DNA of 64,000 nucleotides from Mytilisepta virgata (GCA_028015205.1 JAPWFG010000020.1:2914001-2978000), one strand, 5' to 3'. Counted from the first letter of the stretch, positions 25,801 through 40,800 are shown. The notes: a model not told the origin generated them from the sequence alone. A program made the numbers and translations.

Positions 25801-28800
25801 TAGTCCAATGATGTCATCAACACAGATTGTAAGAGTTGCTGCCCCTGGTGGATCCCAACCCAGCATTGTTCAGATTAGTGCCCCAGCATCAGCCACATCC
25901 ACATCACAGCATGCAGTAGATGGTTCAATACTGAAACATAATCCCTCAGCATTCCCTTCTCATTTACCCAGAGGTATAGTAAATTTAAAAATATTTACTA
26001 CAGTCGAACCTCAATAAGTCAAAGTAGAAGGGACTACAAAAAAGTTCAAGTTAACCAAGGTTCGAGTCATCTGAGGTTGAGTGTGACCTAGTATAGGTTA
26101 AAATGTCATGCTAACCATAATAGAAACAAATATTATTTGTGTAATAAAAATTGAGTAAAAAAATGTCAATATATTTTATTATTAACTATAGGCATCTGCT
26201 GAGATTTTAACTTGTCAAGGTAATTATTTTACAGAAAAGTATTACATCTGATTTTGGACTTCGCTGTGAAAAAAAAAAACACTTCAAAGTTTGACACATC
26301 AAGGTAAAATTACCTTGTATTTTTTTTCTGGGGACCTCTTAACATCCTCAATTTTATCCGAGATTTCGAATTATCAGAGTTCAACTCATCAGAGGTTAAA
26401 ATGCATAGGATAAATGGGAAATTTGCAGGGACTGCGAAATTACTTAGACACATCTGAGATTTCGAGTAAACAGACGTCGACACATCGAGGTTCGACTGTA
26501 TTTTTATGCAATTTTTGTTTAGACATAATCATAATCTTTTAATTTTGTTAAGGATGCCATTTATATTTTTTCTCATATATACATATGTGATATTTGTTGT
26601 GATAATTGAGATGAATGACTATGGTGTAAAATAAAATGCTTGCTTACAATAATTAAAGAGAGACGGTAGAAAAGTTTTATAGAAGCAGTTGATCCCAATA
26701 CTGTCAATTATAGACAAATTTAGTTGTCATTTCAAAAAACAAATGAAAATTGTATAATTGATGCATACATTGTAATATGTTCAGGTGCAGCAGTGGCAGC
26801 ATCAGTATTAGCAGCTCCTAAATCAAACACTGCTGTCCCTATGTTAAGAGCCAGTCATCTTGCTATGCCAGCATCTAGTTCGGCTACAGGTATACAAGTT
26901 CCTAGAACTTCACTGATTAGTTCCGCATCTCTTAGAACCACTACACCACCAGCAACCAGAGCAATTTCACCAGTTGTAACCAAAGGAACAACATTATCTG
27001 AGCCACACAGGTGAGTGAGTTATTGACAACTGCAGGAAATATAGATAGATAAAGTAACCTTCAAGAGGTATTAAGAATCTAACACCAGTAAGCGTGCTAG
27101 AAAGGAAATCTCAGACACCCGACGGTAAGATTTAACACTTATCGTGTGGGAAACGAGTATACTCGTCTTCCAGTTCTTTGCTTCCGTTACAGGATTTCAT
27201 TTACTATTATGACTGATTGTCAACAACTGCCGGAACGAAACTCAAAATAAAAATGACCAGGGTATTCCCAAGTATTTTTGGAATGTTTTCCTGTACGTCA
27301 TCATATTTTAAACTTCTGATGGGTCATAATAAAGGTAATTCCAAAAGCTGGGTTTTTCACTGTCAAAATAACTTACTCAAAATGGCTGCCAATGTTGACT
27401 TTAAAGCCCAGTAGTTAGGGGATTCCCACTTGGAAATCGAGTTTGAAGGCTGTGACACATCAGAAGCTGTTAGATCTCGAAGAATTGAGAAAATAAAAAT
27501 TAATTTCATATCCCCTATTTCGACAATGATGTTGATATTTTGGCAGACTTCTGTCATGGTTGGCAAGGACATTTATGAGATCGTTGTCCCCGATTTTACT
27601 GGGGAGCCAAGACTTAAAATAACACATAAAAATGAAACTTTCCCTTCCAATTTCTTTTGAGGTATGATACAACAGGTAACTAAATGAAACTGGTGCTTTT
27701 CTTTTAAGAAACCACCCTTTGTTGCTGAAATTTTTCAGCGATACCACTGTGTAGTCCAGTATTAAAATATTCTAGGGAATCAAAGTCCTATTCTGATTAA
27801 TTATTACCTGAATGTTACCTGTACTTAATGACAATTTACCTGTAGGTTACTTGTGCCTTCATAATATGTATACATTGTATGTTTATTTAAATCTTGGTAC
27901 ACCAGTTTAAGGATTTTTTTTTATTAAAATAAAATTGACAACAATTCAATTATTATTCAATTCAAATCGTGAACAAATTTTATTCAGATTCATTGCAATA
28001 TAATACTTACCTAGATTACTTTTAGTTTCATGGAGAAATTATTGTAAAAAATATTTTCATTAATGAGTTTTTTTCCACACCTGTACTCACCTGTACAGTT
28101 TTTGAAAGTTTTTGTCTTTAGTCCGCAATGCCACTAAACAGTATGATGTATTGTTATCCCACCGATTAAACACGTCAAGAATAGGAGAAAAAGATGTTAA
28201 TTGCCCTTAAGCTATATAACTGTTAAACTGACACTACTGAGCTTATTTAATTGAAAACTTTAACGTCAAAGGTCAAAATTGTGACCGGGAAAATGCAAAA
28301 TGTAAACACAACCAGGACTAGCCATTAATGAATGAAACTTCGAAAAATAAAACTGATTATTCCTATACCAACCAAGGCTGCCAAAATATACTTTTCCAAC
28401 TAATACAGGAGCAATAATTGAATGAAGAGAATGAGTGCAGTGTGCAGAAAAATAACGGATTTGGGAAAATTCAATCTTTCCAAACCAGTTGCCAACACTT
28501 ATTATGCAGATTCACTCATTATATACATGTATGATTTACTCAAAGGCTTTTCAATCCAATTACATATACATGAAGATTATAACTATAAGCAGCCATATCT
28601 AAATATCAGTATTATTCATACTTTCTGAGTTTGTTTTTTCTTGTACATATTTTTTATTAGCTCACCTGACCCAAAGGGTCAAGTGAGCTATTCTCATCAC
28701 TTGGCGTCCGTCGTCCGTTAACTTTTACAAAAATCTTCTCCTCTGAAACTACTGGGCCAAATTGAACCAAACTTGGCCACAAGAATCATTAGAGTATCTA

Positions 28801-31800
28801 GTTTAAAAAATATGTCCGATGACCCCCGCCTGCCAACCAACATGGCCGACATGGCTAAAAATAGAACATAGGGGTAAAGTGTAAACTTTCCTTTAAAGAC
28901 CTTTTTTCTCTCAAACCACTGGGCAATTTGAGACCAAACTTTGGTGGAATGGTCCTTGGGTGGCCCCCTTTCAAAATTATGTCTGGCATCCCCGACTTCC
29001 AACCGACATGGCTGCTGTTACTAAAAATAGAAAAAAAAGGTGGGGGATGAATTTCAAAAATCTTCTTATATGTTGGAACCAAAGTTGGTAATGGTTCTTA
29101 GGAGGTTCTCTTTCAGAAATATGTCCAATGACCCGGACTGTTAACCAAGATGGCCACCACAGCCGAACTTAGTTTAACATAGGGCCCTATTGGAAAATTC
29201 ATTGAAAAATCTTCTTGTCTTAAACCACTTGACCAATTGGAACCAGACCTGGCACCAATGGTCCTTAGATGGTCCTCTTATAGAGGTGTGTCTTATGACC
29301 CGGACTGTCAACCAAGATGGCCGCCACAACCGAACGTAATTTAACATAGGGCCCTATAGGAAAATTCATTGAAAAATCTTCTTGTCTGAAACCCCTTGAC
29401 ATATTGGAGCCAGACTTGGAAGAATTGGTCCTTAGGAGGTCCTTTTTCAGAAATGTGTCTGATTTTGTGGACTGTGAACCAAGATGGCCGCCACAGCAGA
29501 ACTTAGTTTAACATAGGACCCTATGGGAAATTCACTCAAAATCTTCTCGTCTGAAAACACTAAGCCAATTAGAATTAGACTTGGTAGCAAGTCCTTAGAT
29601 GGTCCTCTTTCAGAATTTTGTGTGATGACCCAGGCTGTCAACCAAGATGGGCACCAAACCTGAACTTAGTTTAACATAGGGCCCTATGGAAAAATTCATT
29701 GAAAAATCTTCTCGTCTGAAACCACTTGTCATATTGGAGCCAGAATTGGCAGCATTGGTCCTTAAGAGGTTGTCTTTCAGAAATGTGTCTGATCACCCAG
29801 ATTGTCAACCAAGATGGCTGCGAATCCGAACTTTGTTAAATATTGTACCCTATAGGAAAATTCATTTAAAAATCTTCTTCTCTGAAACCACTTAGCCAGT
29901 TGGAATAAGACTTAGCAAAAATGGTCCTTAGATGGTTCTCTTTTAGAAATGTATCCTTTGACCTGGACTGTCAGCTAAGATGACTGCCACAGCTGAAATT
30001 TGTTTAACATAGAATCCTATAGAAAAACCAGCCATATTAACTGCAACACTTAAATTTTTAGGTCTGCTCAAGGTGAAAAGTTGAATCCATGTGAGCGATA
30101 CAGGCTCTTGAGAGCCTCTAGTTTAGAGCTCTATTTTATTATATTTTCAAATTGTAAATTTATTAATCTATGTCTGGCTCCTGTGACATGCATGTAATTT
30201 TCAATAAGTTGAAGGTGGTCACTATTTGGTAGATGTAGATAATGGGCAGACATGGTGTTTGACTCGTTGTCGGTCTGCCTTGCCACTCGGCTGTGGTGAT
30301 GAAATTCTGAACTTTATTACGATTTTGAAATTTGTTCTTTGTTTAGAATGTAATAATTTGCTTCAAGTAGTTGTATTTCTTTGTTTTAAATGTAATCGGG
30401 AGGTCATTCGCATCATAACCTACTTTGGCATGTCTTTGTTTATAAACAAACATTTGAACGAGCATTGCACATGCCCACAGTTATGTAACTTTAAAAATAT
30501 TCCAAAATCCTGTTGAATAAGCGTGAGCGTGTTAGGCTTGTATTAGCAAACAAGCTCGTTAATCACTGTTTCAGTCTGTTGAATAAACATAAAACTCTGT
30601 TTTGTTGCATTACATATCTTAGATAGAAATAATATAGTAGATCTTGGATAGAAATAACAATATAGATCTTGGATAGAATTTACATAATATAGATCTTGGA
30701 TAGAATTTACAAAACAAAGATCTTGGATAGAATTTACATAATTAAATAGATTTTGGACAGAATTTACACAACAGTATGGATCTTGGATAGAATAAACAAT
30801 AATATAGATCTTGATTAGAATTTACATATACATGTAACTATATAGTTCTTGGATATTGTAGAAAAAACATACATGTAACTATTGATCTTGGATAGAAATA
30901 ACAAATTGAACTAGAGATCTTTGAAATTATTTACATAACTAGATCTTGGATCTAGAATATTAACAGAAAGCAGATTAATTTAGATCTAAGAGAACATGCA
31001 GACATTTTGTCAATTTGTATAAAGTTTAAGATTATGTCACGAGAGAAAATCTAGAAGGATGCAATAGACATAACATTTTCAGTTACTTAGATCATGAAAT
31101 CATGAAGCTTGCTTAATGTATCTAAGAATCCAGTGTTACACCTGAATGTATCTCATTTCACAAAGATCTACGTGTATCATAGAACTACTGAGCTCTTTTA
31201 CTGTAAATCCAAAGACAAACCCCCCCCCCCTCCAAAAAAAAAATAAATAAATAAAATAATGTAGTGACTTAATAGGTTAATACTAGAAAAAAATGGGACT
31301 TTATTGGGAGCTCATCTGACTAAGTCAGGGTGAGCATCACCCATCACTTTGTATCAATCATCCAGCTGTCCTTTAACATCTCTTCAAAGATCTATTTCCC
31401 TGAAATTTCTGAGCAGATTAATTCCAAACCATATATGAATGACCATTTTTGTTTGTGAATTATAAGCCACAGCATCAAAAGAAATGGCCCTCATGACTAT
31501 AAATAGAATGGAGTCAAACGTGGTGGAAACCTATAGTGTTACCCTTGTCTGTCTGTTCATCACACTTTATATATTCAGTCCTAGACATGGTATGTCAATG
31601 ATATTTGTCAAGAAGATGTCTTGAGTAATGTGACACCATTCACTATGAAAGTTCTTGATTTAAGTTCATATCACCTATTCTAGACTTGGTAGACCAGTGG
31701 TCTTAGGTGTGTCATGTCTAATAAACTCAACTGTAGTAGATTGCCTAAAGTCTATGGAAAAAATACTTCAATTCAAGAGAGAAAAAATGGATCAGACACA

Positions 31801-34800
31801 AGATAAATTCCACAGTTAAGTTTGAATGCAACCTTTAAATGCTTTCATGCAAAGACTAAATTTTCGGCATCCTATGATCTTTTTGACAATTGTATTTCAT
31901 TATGTCAGATATATTTAATAAGATTTCAAACGACCACTTTCCTCAGTGCTTTCAGCACTTTGATTATAGTGCCATTTACATTTTCATATTGCAGGTTGAA
32001 AACTTTGCAATACAAAACATATAGGTTTTATTGACCTATCTACTATGGAAGATTGCTTATTTCTTGATTTAAACAATATACTAGATAAAACAGAAGTGTT
32101 GCTTTTTACTCAGTACCACAGAATCTGGACCTATATATTACTCAGTGCATTAAGGGTTAATGGTTCACTATGGAGGACAAATAATAAAAATTTTTGATTG
32201 TAGGCAGTGTGGAGTTGATTAGACCTCACTGATATATTCAGGTCAGCTCATATTAGGGTCGGGTCAACTATTTACGACGTCACAGTGCCGAAATATGGGA
32301 TATATCGGCATGGGGAAATATGATAAATAAATGATATTCATATGAATTTGTAGTATACCATTTTTTTCTAAATGAAATAAAGAACTTGCTTAGTACTTCT
32401 GTGCTACATTTTGTATAATTAAACATATACTTCACATTAATAGCTTATTTCATATATACAGGCAGGTAAAACCAGTACCATCAACAACACAAAGTAGTAC
32501 TTCCAGTATTCAGATTACTTTACAGCCAAGTAGAGCTCCAGCTGATCTATCACAGAAACAGATCATCAGTCATCAGCAACCAGTTCAGAAACCAGTTCAT
32601 TTTTCACAAAAAATGTTATTGACTCAGACACCAACTACCCAGCATTCAGTGCTGACAAAAACAAATAAAGGTAAATTCTTTATGATAATTTTTTATGTTG
32701 GATATAAATGATACCCACACTGACATAGTTTCGGGTATACTAGAATACTATTGTGTGTTGAACTATTCATCCTTTTTTCAAATATCTCATTAACTCAACT
32801 ACTCATTAACCTTTTGGTTGATTTTTTTCATATTTGGAATGATGATTGGGTATGATGTGAGTATTTTTATTAATTTCGGCCGCACATTATAACAGTCGGT
32901 TGGTTTTTGCGATAGTTATAGTCCTTTTCTTATCTTTTTTCTGAAATACACAACCAGTCATTCATTTTTTGTTGGATTTTTTATATTGTAGTATGACTTT
33001 CTTGTGTATGTAACAAATTATACATCTTATGGCAGGTTGTTTTCATATTGGGAGTCCTGATTGGGAATTAACTGAAAATATGCTTATAATACCACTTCCA
33101 GGGTTGGTTGATTTATACAAGAGTTAAAAAGTTATGTTTTTTGATTGTATATTTTTGTAACTAAACAGAAATTTCTGTCAAAATTGATGATATATACTTT
33201 AGGTTGGTAATTTTTGTTTTGTTTTGTATATTTATACTTAACTAGAATTCAAACTTTGAATTATGTCTTCGAAAGGAAGGTCTATAGGTTTAGGAAAAAT
33301 TATGGTGAGTATAAAATGAAACAATTAAACGTTATTATAAATAGTTAATGAACTTTACTGCTCTTATATAAAATTAAATGGATACATCCAATACCCAGAT
33401 TGTGTTTTTGTACAAACAGAATTATTTGATTATATTTTTTTTTTCAGCATCAGTGCCAGTATCAACCATTGCATCATTGTCACCAGTTTCACTTGGAAAC
33501 CTAGCATTGACGTCTGCACCAATATCAGCAATAAATTCACTCTCTGCACAATCATCTATCATTCCAGTGGGTATGTAGATACATTAAGTTACTAAGTTAG
33601 TATTTAGAAATTTCTTTTTAATGGATTGTAACGTTTTTATATACTGAATATTATATATATATATAGTATGTATTTCTCAAAGAATAGTTCAATTTTCACA
33701 CAGCTGAGTCGATTAACAATTACTTAATCCCATCAGGAGATTGAATTGTCTCATAATATTTTCCATCTTTGATTTCAAATTTTAGTCAAATCATTGGTCA
33801 TATTTATTTATGATTTTGCATGAAATAATTTTATTCAAACCAAAAGTTTTTTACACAAATAAATATATATATAGAAATCATTTACTAAATTATGCTGTCA
33901 ATTGGCATTAATCACATAACATAAAATAAGCCACAGTCTGGATATTTAGGGAATGGCAACATTATTGTTTGCATGGTACCAAATAATGTCCTCTGATAGC
34001 TACATTTCAATGCAATAATTGATACCTGAGTGACAATAAATTTTCTATTCTTATCCTAACAATTCTGTAAGTATAAATTTTATTATGCTAACTGACTTCA
34101 TATTGCTTTAATTGGATATTCTCTTCTATTCATTTTTGACATTTATATGATTGTTGTTTCTCTTTTTTAAAAGCCAAAGTGAATCCAGTTCGACAACAGC
34201 AACCAGCATCCATATCTTCTCATCTGCCATCACGTCCACAGGTACCTACCACAACACATGACCACCAGAGAACCGAGGCATCTAGTCATCCTGTATCACA
34301 ACCGACTCCAGCTCCTGCACATACAATACCTCACAGTCAGACACAATCAACAGGATTGTATTTACCACAAGCCCATCGACCTTTGACTTCAACAATAACA
34401 TTGCCTGGCTCTGTAACAGGAATTGATGCTAGAACTGACAGGTAAGACCATACTTAAAGGAACAGATGCAAAAACGACGTACTACAGTGGAACCCCCGAA
34501 AACCGGCCCCTCTGAAAACCGGATTCCTCTGAAAACCGAACTTTTACTTTCGGTCCGGAATTTTTGCCTATATATTCAAGTAAAAAAAATCCTCTGAAAA
34601 CCGGACCCTCTGAATTCCGAACACCGGCCGTACTTTCCGGTACAAAACATATATATTCTTGTCAAATTAACCTCCAGAAACCGGCCGAAACAATGTATTA
34701 CCTGGAAAATCCGTGAACCGTAATACATGTCATCCTTAATCGATCGATGATTGACATCATTAAACTAAATAACCATTTTAAAAAAAGATGTGAAAGTCGT

Positions 34801-37800
34801 TAATCAAACAATAATCAGGCATCGATAAAACATCGATTGAAATTAAAAACAATTAATTGGATTAAAATAATGTGCGCGTGGTACAGGTACATATGTAAGC
34901 ACTTGGCACAGTTTTACAACATTGTAATACACTTCCGGTTTCACTCTCCGGATCAGATATGTCTTTTCTGGAACCTCCTAATACCGGACACTCTGAAAAC
35001 CGGCCGATTTCTCCGGTCCCACAGCTGTTCGGTTTACAGAGGTTCCACTGTAGTAAGAATTCTGGGATTTTTAATTTGGGTTTTTTTTGGCTGATTTATA
35101 AGGAAAACAAAGTTTTGGAGATTTAAATCTATTATGTATAAACAGTTTCCACACAGTTGCTTTTTGAAATGTAACACAGTTTTATTTAAGTGTGAATTAT
35201 GATATGAGAGATAGAAAATTTATTGGCTAGACGTGAGATGAATGTATAAATGAAGAAACATACACAGGGATCCTCACAACAAAATGTGGATGATGTTTTT
35301 ACCACAATAAAAGTGTCAAACAAAAAGAGGATAATTACCGAAAAATTATCATTTACATTTACTTATTTTTAATAAGTTTCATTGTTTCGTTGTTTCATGA
35401 TTTCATTGATAAAATAAAAGTATAAAAATCTTTACTTTAATTTTAAGCATTACCGTTTTTTGGTATGTATAGTGCGCACATTTATACCCTGGGTCATGTT
35501 TCTTGTAAGAGGGTGCGCGTTATACATGCCTACAGACATTTTCTCAAGTCTTTTTTCAGGTCCGAACTCCGACAAAGAAATTTCCAGGAGAAGTGAAGAG
35601 TACGGAATATTTTGGCTAAAACGTCGATTATTTTTATGTTTTACATGTTATATTTGTAATATGTATCTTATTGTTCTTGATTTGTCATGTTTTATTAAAA
35701 TAAAATACATTTTATATCTCTGTAGTTACGTTTATCGTGTAAATTTGGCCATCTGTTTGCAATCCGGAAGTTTGTCATGTCTTAATAAAGAAACAACAAG
35801 GCTTGTGATGTCGGTAAAATTGGCCTCAGTGTTTCTTGTTGTCATAACTTACTGTTTTTGTATGTGTTCATCATGGAGAGTAAACGTTGAGTGTATGAAA
35901 ATTGAATAAACGACGCTCGTTTTGAAAAGATGAACCGCCATTTTTTCTAATGTATCAGGCGATCGAAGTCATGTGACTTTATTGTAAAGTGATGATTTAG
36001 TCTATGAGAAGTTTTTTTTATAAATACTTTTCTACTTTGTATTTTTTAAACAACTGATTAAAACCTTTCAAGAAATTATGATTGAAACCATGATAATCCC
36101 ATAACTGTTACCTGAACGAATTTAATTAGGAACAAGGTGAACCTGTCATTGATTTGTGTTGACATCGATTAGACCCATTGATTAAGGTGTGATAATCCGG
36201 ATTAAAAGCTAGAATCAACAAACAAAAAATAAAAATAATGAGATTTTAACAATTTATTTCAGCACTAATTCATAACATAAAATTAAATAATACATGTATA
36301 TTGCATTTATATCAAAGCACTGAAAGTCACAATATTCAAGTCGGAAAGCACTAAATATAGGTACATCAAATTGTCATTTAAAACCCTTCAAATGCATCAT
36401 CATCACTGTCTTCATTGAAGATCCTGTAAATATCTTGTAGTACAGATAGTGGTGTGTCTTCCTCGTTAATAAATTAACATTGCCACTTCATTTATATATG
36501 AAATACTTAATGATGTTTTGATTACATTGTTTTCAACTCGGTCACAAAAGAATCAGTTCTAATTTCTTTTAATTGCAAGCCTTGAAATTCCAATGCACGG
36601 TCAGCTTGGACTTTTAATACAAGATCAAACAATCTAATTAATATATGTTTATAATCATTAAAGATTGAGAAATTAATAATTATTTGAATGAATTGTATAA
36701 TTATGTTACTGTTTAAATCAGAACATTAATTAGGATAATTAATCTTGCCTTTGATATTCAAACAATTTATTAAATTCGGTTTTAGAAAACTATTTTATAC
36801 ATTTTAATATAAAATCTTATTTATTTGTCAGAATATTTGCAATTTCGTTTTCCGTACGGAATTCTCCGAAATCGGTGCCATTTAGAAAACTTCCAGATTA
36901 CCGGCTTCCTGTTTGCCGATTTTGGAGATGTGTCTTTGCCGAAAATGTCCATGAGTATTATACGAACAAGAAACTTTTTTTCTCAAGTTTCTTGGACCAG
37001 AAAGGGGGTGCGCACAATACACAAAAGCGCACTATACATACCAAAATACGGTAGTCAAACATATGAGGGAAAACATAGTTGTTCATGTTCACTTTAAAAT
37101 GTTAATTTTCAATAACCATGTTATTCATTTCATTGGGTGGGGTGATTGAATATATTTGAAAATTTCTACAATTAAAAAAAAAAAATCATAAGGTGAAAAA
37201 GTCATAAATGGTTTGATTTTATATAATACATTTTTAACAAGGATCAGTCTTATCCTGAATGACAACATGATTCAAACTTTCGGAAACAAAACTTGCGCAC
37301 CTTCAACATCACACTGTACGTGGTGACGTCCTATTCTGGACTCAAAGAAATATTTTGGGACTCGTCAATTTCAAAAATGGTGAGTCCAGGACTAACCCAA
37401 AAAAGATCCTATGAGGAACCCTTCATATATCGTCTGCTTTGTAATTACCTTACTGTTTTGGAAAAAAGAGTAAACATTACAAAAATGTAACCAGCTATTT
37501 AGAGAATTCTTTTTTCTAAGTTTTGTATATTTGTAGAACAACTGCAACATTGAACCCCATGACACAGTTGCAGCTTCAGTATATGATCTCCCCAGAATAT
37601 CAGCAACTTATGTACCAGCAGATGGCAGCAGCTGCAGCTCAGGCACAAGTTGCACAAGCAGGGTTACCTATGTCTACTGCTTCATCAATAAGGCCTGGTC
37701 TAAATAGTAAGAATGTATATTCAGTTTTAGTTAAATAATTCTCTGTACTAAGACTTGTATATTTTATATTATACAATTACTGACTTTGAAATAGGTCGCT

Positions 37801-40800
37801 ATCCGGATTTATCAACCTGAGAAAATGTTATACCGAGCCTTTAGGTGAGGTGAATATACATTTTCAAGGCTTGATTAATCCTAATAGCGACCTATTACAT
37901 AGTCAGTAATTGTTTTAGAGAACAAATCCGTCACTATCACATTCCGCTTGACTGACCAAGATCTATTTTAATACTATAACAGTGCAAGCGGAATTCTTGC
38001 ACTGAATTTAGATACTTCTCAGTTACTATCATCAGTGCTCAAGACCTTTTAGACATTTGTCAGCAAATCAGGGAATAAAAAAATATGGTCATGTAATTAT
38101 ATGAGTTATTGCCCTTGGAAATGTAAAACCTTTGGAAACTCTCTTAGAAGCACTCTAACAATGATGGTTATTAGTTTGGTAGTTTACAGTGGGTTGGAGG
38201 GCAAACAGCTCTAAAAAGTAATTGACAGAAATCTGGTTTGCTCTCCATTAGACATTGTCTTGTTATTGAATTAATATGTGAAATTATGACAAGGTATATT
38301 ACACCGAGTTTGAAGATGGCTGTTTAAATAGGAGTTATAACCCAAGAAAAATGTAAAGCACATTGCAATTTATCATTCAAGCACAATTTTCATTAGATTT
38401 AAAATTTATTAGATTTTTAGCTCACCTGACCCAAAGGGTCAAGTGAGCTTTTCTCATCACTTGGCGTCCGTCGTCCGTCGTCGTCCGTCGTCCTCCGTCG
38501 TCCGTCGTCGTCCGTCGTCCGTCGTCGTCCGTCGTCCGTTAACTTTTACAAAAATCTTCTCCTCTGAAACTACTCTGCCAAATTGAACCAAACTTAGCCA
38601 CAAGCATCATTAGGGTATCTAGTTTAAAAAATGTGTCCGATGACCCTGCCTGCCAACAAACATGGCCGACATGGCTAAAAATAGAACATAGGGGTAAACT
38701 GCAGTTTTTGTCTTATATCTCAAAAACTAAAGCAATTAGAGCAAAACTGACATGGGGTAAAAATGTTCCTCAGGTCAAGATCTACCTGTCGTGAAATTTT
38801 CAGACGATTCGGTCAACCCTTTGTTGGGTTATTGCCCCTGAATTGTTAATTTTAAGGAAATTTTGCAGTTTTAGGTTATTATCTTGAATATTATTATAGG
38901 TAAAGGCAAATTGTAAACAGCAAAAATGTTCAACAAAGTAAGATCTACAAATAAGTCAACATGACCAAAATCGTTGATTGACCCCTTATAGGAGTTTTTG
39001 CCCATTAAAGACGGCATCCAGCATAAACTTTCCTTTAAAGATCTTTTCCTCTCAAACCACTGGGCCAAATGAGACCAAACTTTGGTGGAATGGTCCTTGG
39101 GTGGCCCCCTTCCAAAATTATGTCTGGCATCCCCGACTTCCAACCGAGATGGCTGCTGTTACTAAAAATAGAAAAAAAAGGGGGGTGACTTTCAAAAATC
39201 ATCTTATATGAAACTACAAGTCCAGTTGCAACCAAAGTTGTTCTTAGGAGGTTCTCTTTCAGAAATATGTCCAATGACCCGGGCTGTTAACCAAGATGGT
39301 CGCCACAGTCGAACCAAGTTTAACATAGGGCCCTATGGGAAAATTCATTGAAAAATCTTCTTGTCTTAAACCACTTGACCAATTGAAACCAGACTTGGCA
39401 GCAATGGTCCTTAGATGGTCCTCTTACAGAGGTGTGTCCGATGACCCAGACTGTCAACCAAGATTGCCGCCACAACCGAACATAGTTTAACATAGGGCCC
39501 TATAGGAAAATTCATCGAAAAATCTTCTTGTCTGAAACCACTTGACATATTGGAGCCAGACTTTGCGGCATTGGTCCTTAGGAGGTTTTTTTTCAGAAAT
39601 GTGTCTGATTTCGTGGACTATGAACCAAGATGGCCGCCACAGCAGAACTCAGTTTAACATAGGACCCTATGGGAAAATCACTCAAAAATCTTCTCGTTTG
39701 AAACAACTAAGCCAATTAGAATTAGACTTGGTAGCAATGGTCCTTAGATGGTCCTCTTTCAGAATTTTGTGCGATGACCCAGACTGTCAACCAAGATGGC
39801 CGCCACACCCGAATTTAGTTTTACATAGGGTCCTCTTTCAGAATTTTGTGTGATGACTCGGACTGTCAACCAAGATGGCCGCCACAACCGAACTTAGTTT
39901 AACATAGGGCCTTATAGAAAAATTCATTGAAAAATCTTCTTGTCTGAAGCCACTTGACATATTGGAGCCAGACTTGGCAGCATTGGTCCTTAGGAGGTCC
40001 TCTTTCAGAAATATGTCTGATCACTCGGATTTTCAACCAAGACTGCTGCCACACCGACCTTTGTTAAATATTGGATCCTATAGGAAAATTCATTTAAAAA
40101 TCTTCTAGTCTGAAACCGCTTAGCCAGTTGGAACAAGACTTAGCAGAAATGGTCCTTAGATGGTTCTCTTTTAGAAACTGGACTGTCAACCAAGATGACT
40201 GCCACAGCTGAAATTAGTTTAACATAGAATCCTATAGAAAAACCAGCCAAATTGACTGCAACACTTAAATTTTTAGGTCTGTTCAAGGTGAAAAGTTAAA
40301 TCCAGGTGAGTGATACAGGCTCTTGAGAGCCTCTAGTATATATTTCACATCATTAATCCAATGCCTTGTGTAGAAAGGGAAAATTATTCAGGGGGATCAT
40401 GTAAAATTATATGTTCTTCATTCAGCAGACAAGTCATTAAAGGTAATGTAAGAAATTGGCTTTCACGTAACAATTGTCTTAAAATAGATTAAGGCACACT
40501 GAAGGGTATAATTACAAGACAATTAATTATTTGTAAATCATTTCAGTAAACCAAACCCCTAACATTTCTGCTACACTGCAAGCTGTACATGGTTTAGTAT
40601 CAACAACCCAACCATTGGTAGACCACAGTACAATGTTAATGAGACAGGCACCTCTTTCACTGTATACACCACACAGTGTCAATAGTTCATTTACTACATC
40701 AGCTGAAGGTAAAGACATGCACATGAATTCCACCCATTACAGATGTTTTTAAAATTTGAATTTCGAAACCATGATTTTTCAGTTTCTTACTTATATTTAA

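Noticed and set aside
27217..27747. Overlapping frames of 65-95 codons on both strands
   Set aside because: No recognised protein, no splice logic, and both strands are open to the same degree.
35460..35909. 149-codon plus-strand frame
   Set aside because: It lies inside a TIR element, shows no known domain and has a composition expected from T-rich DNA.
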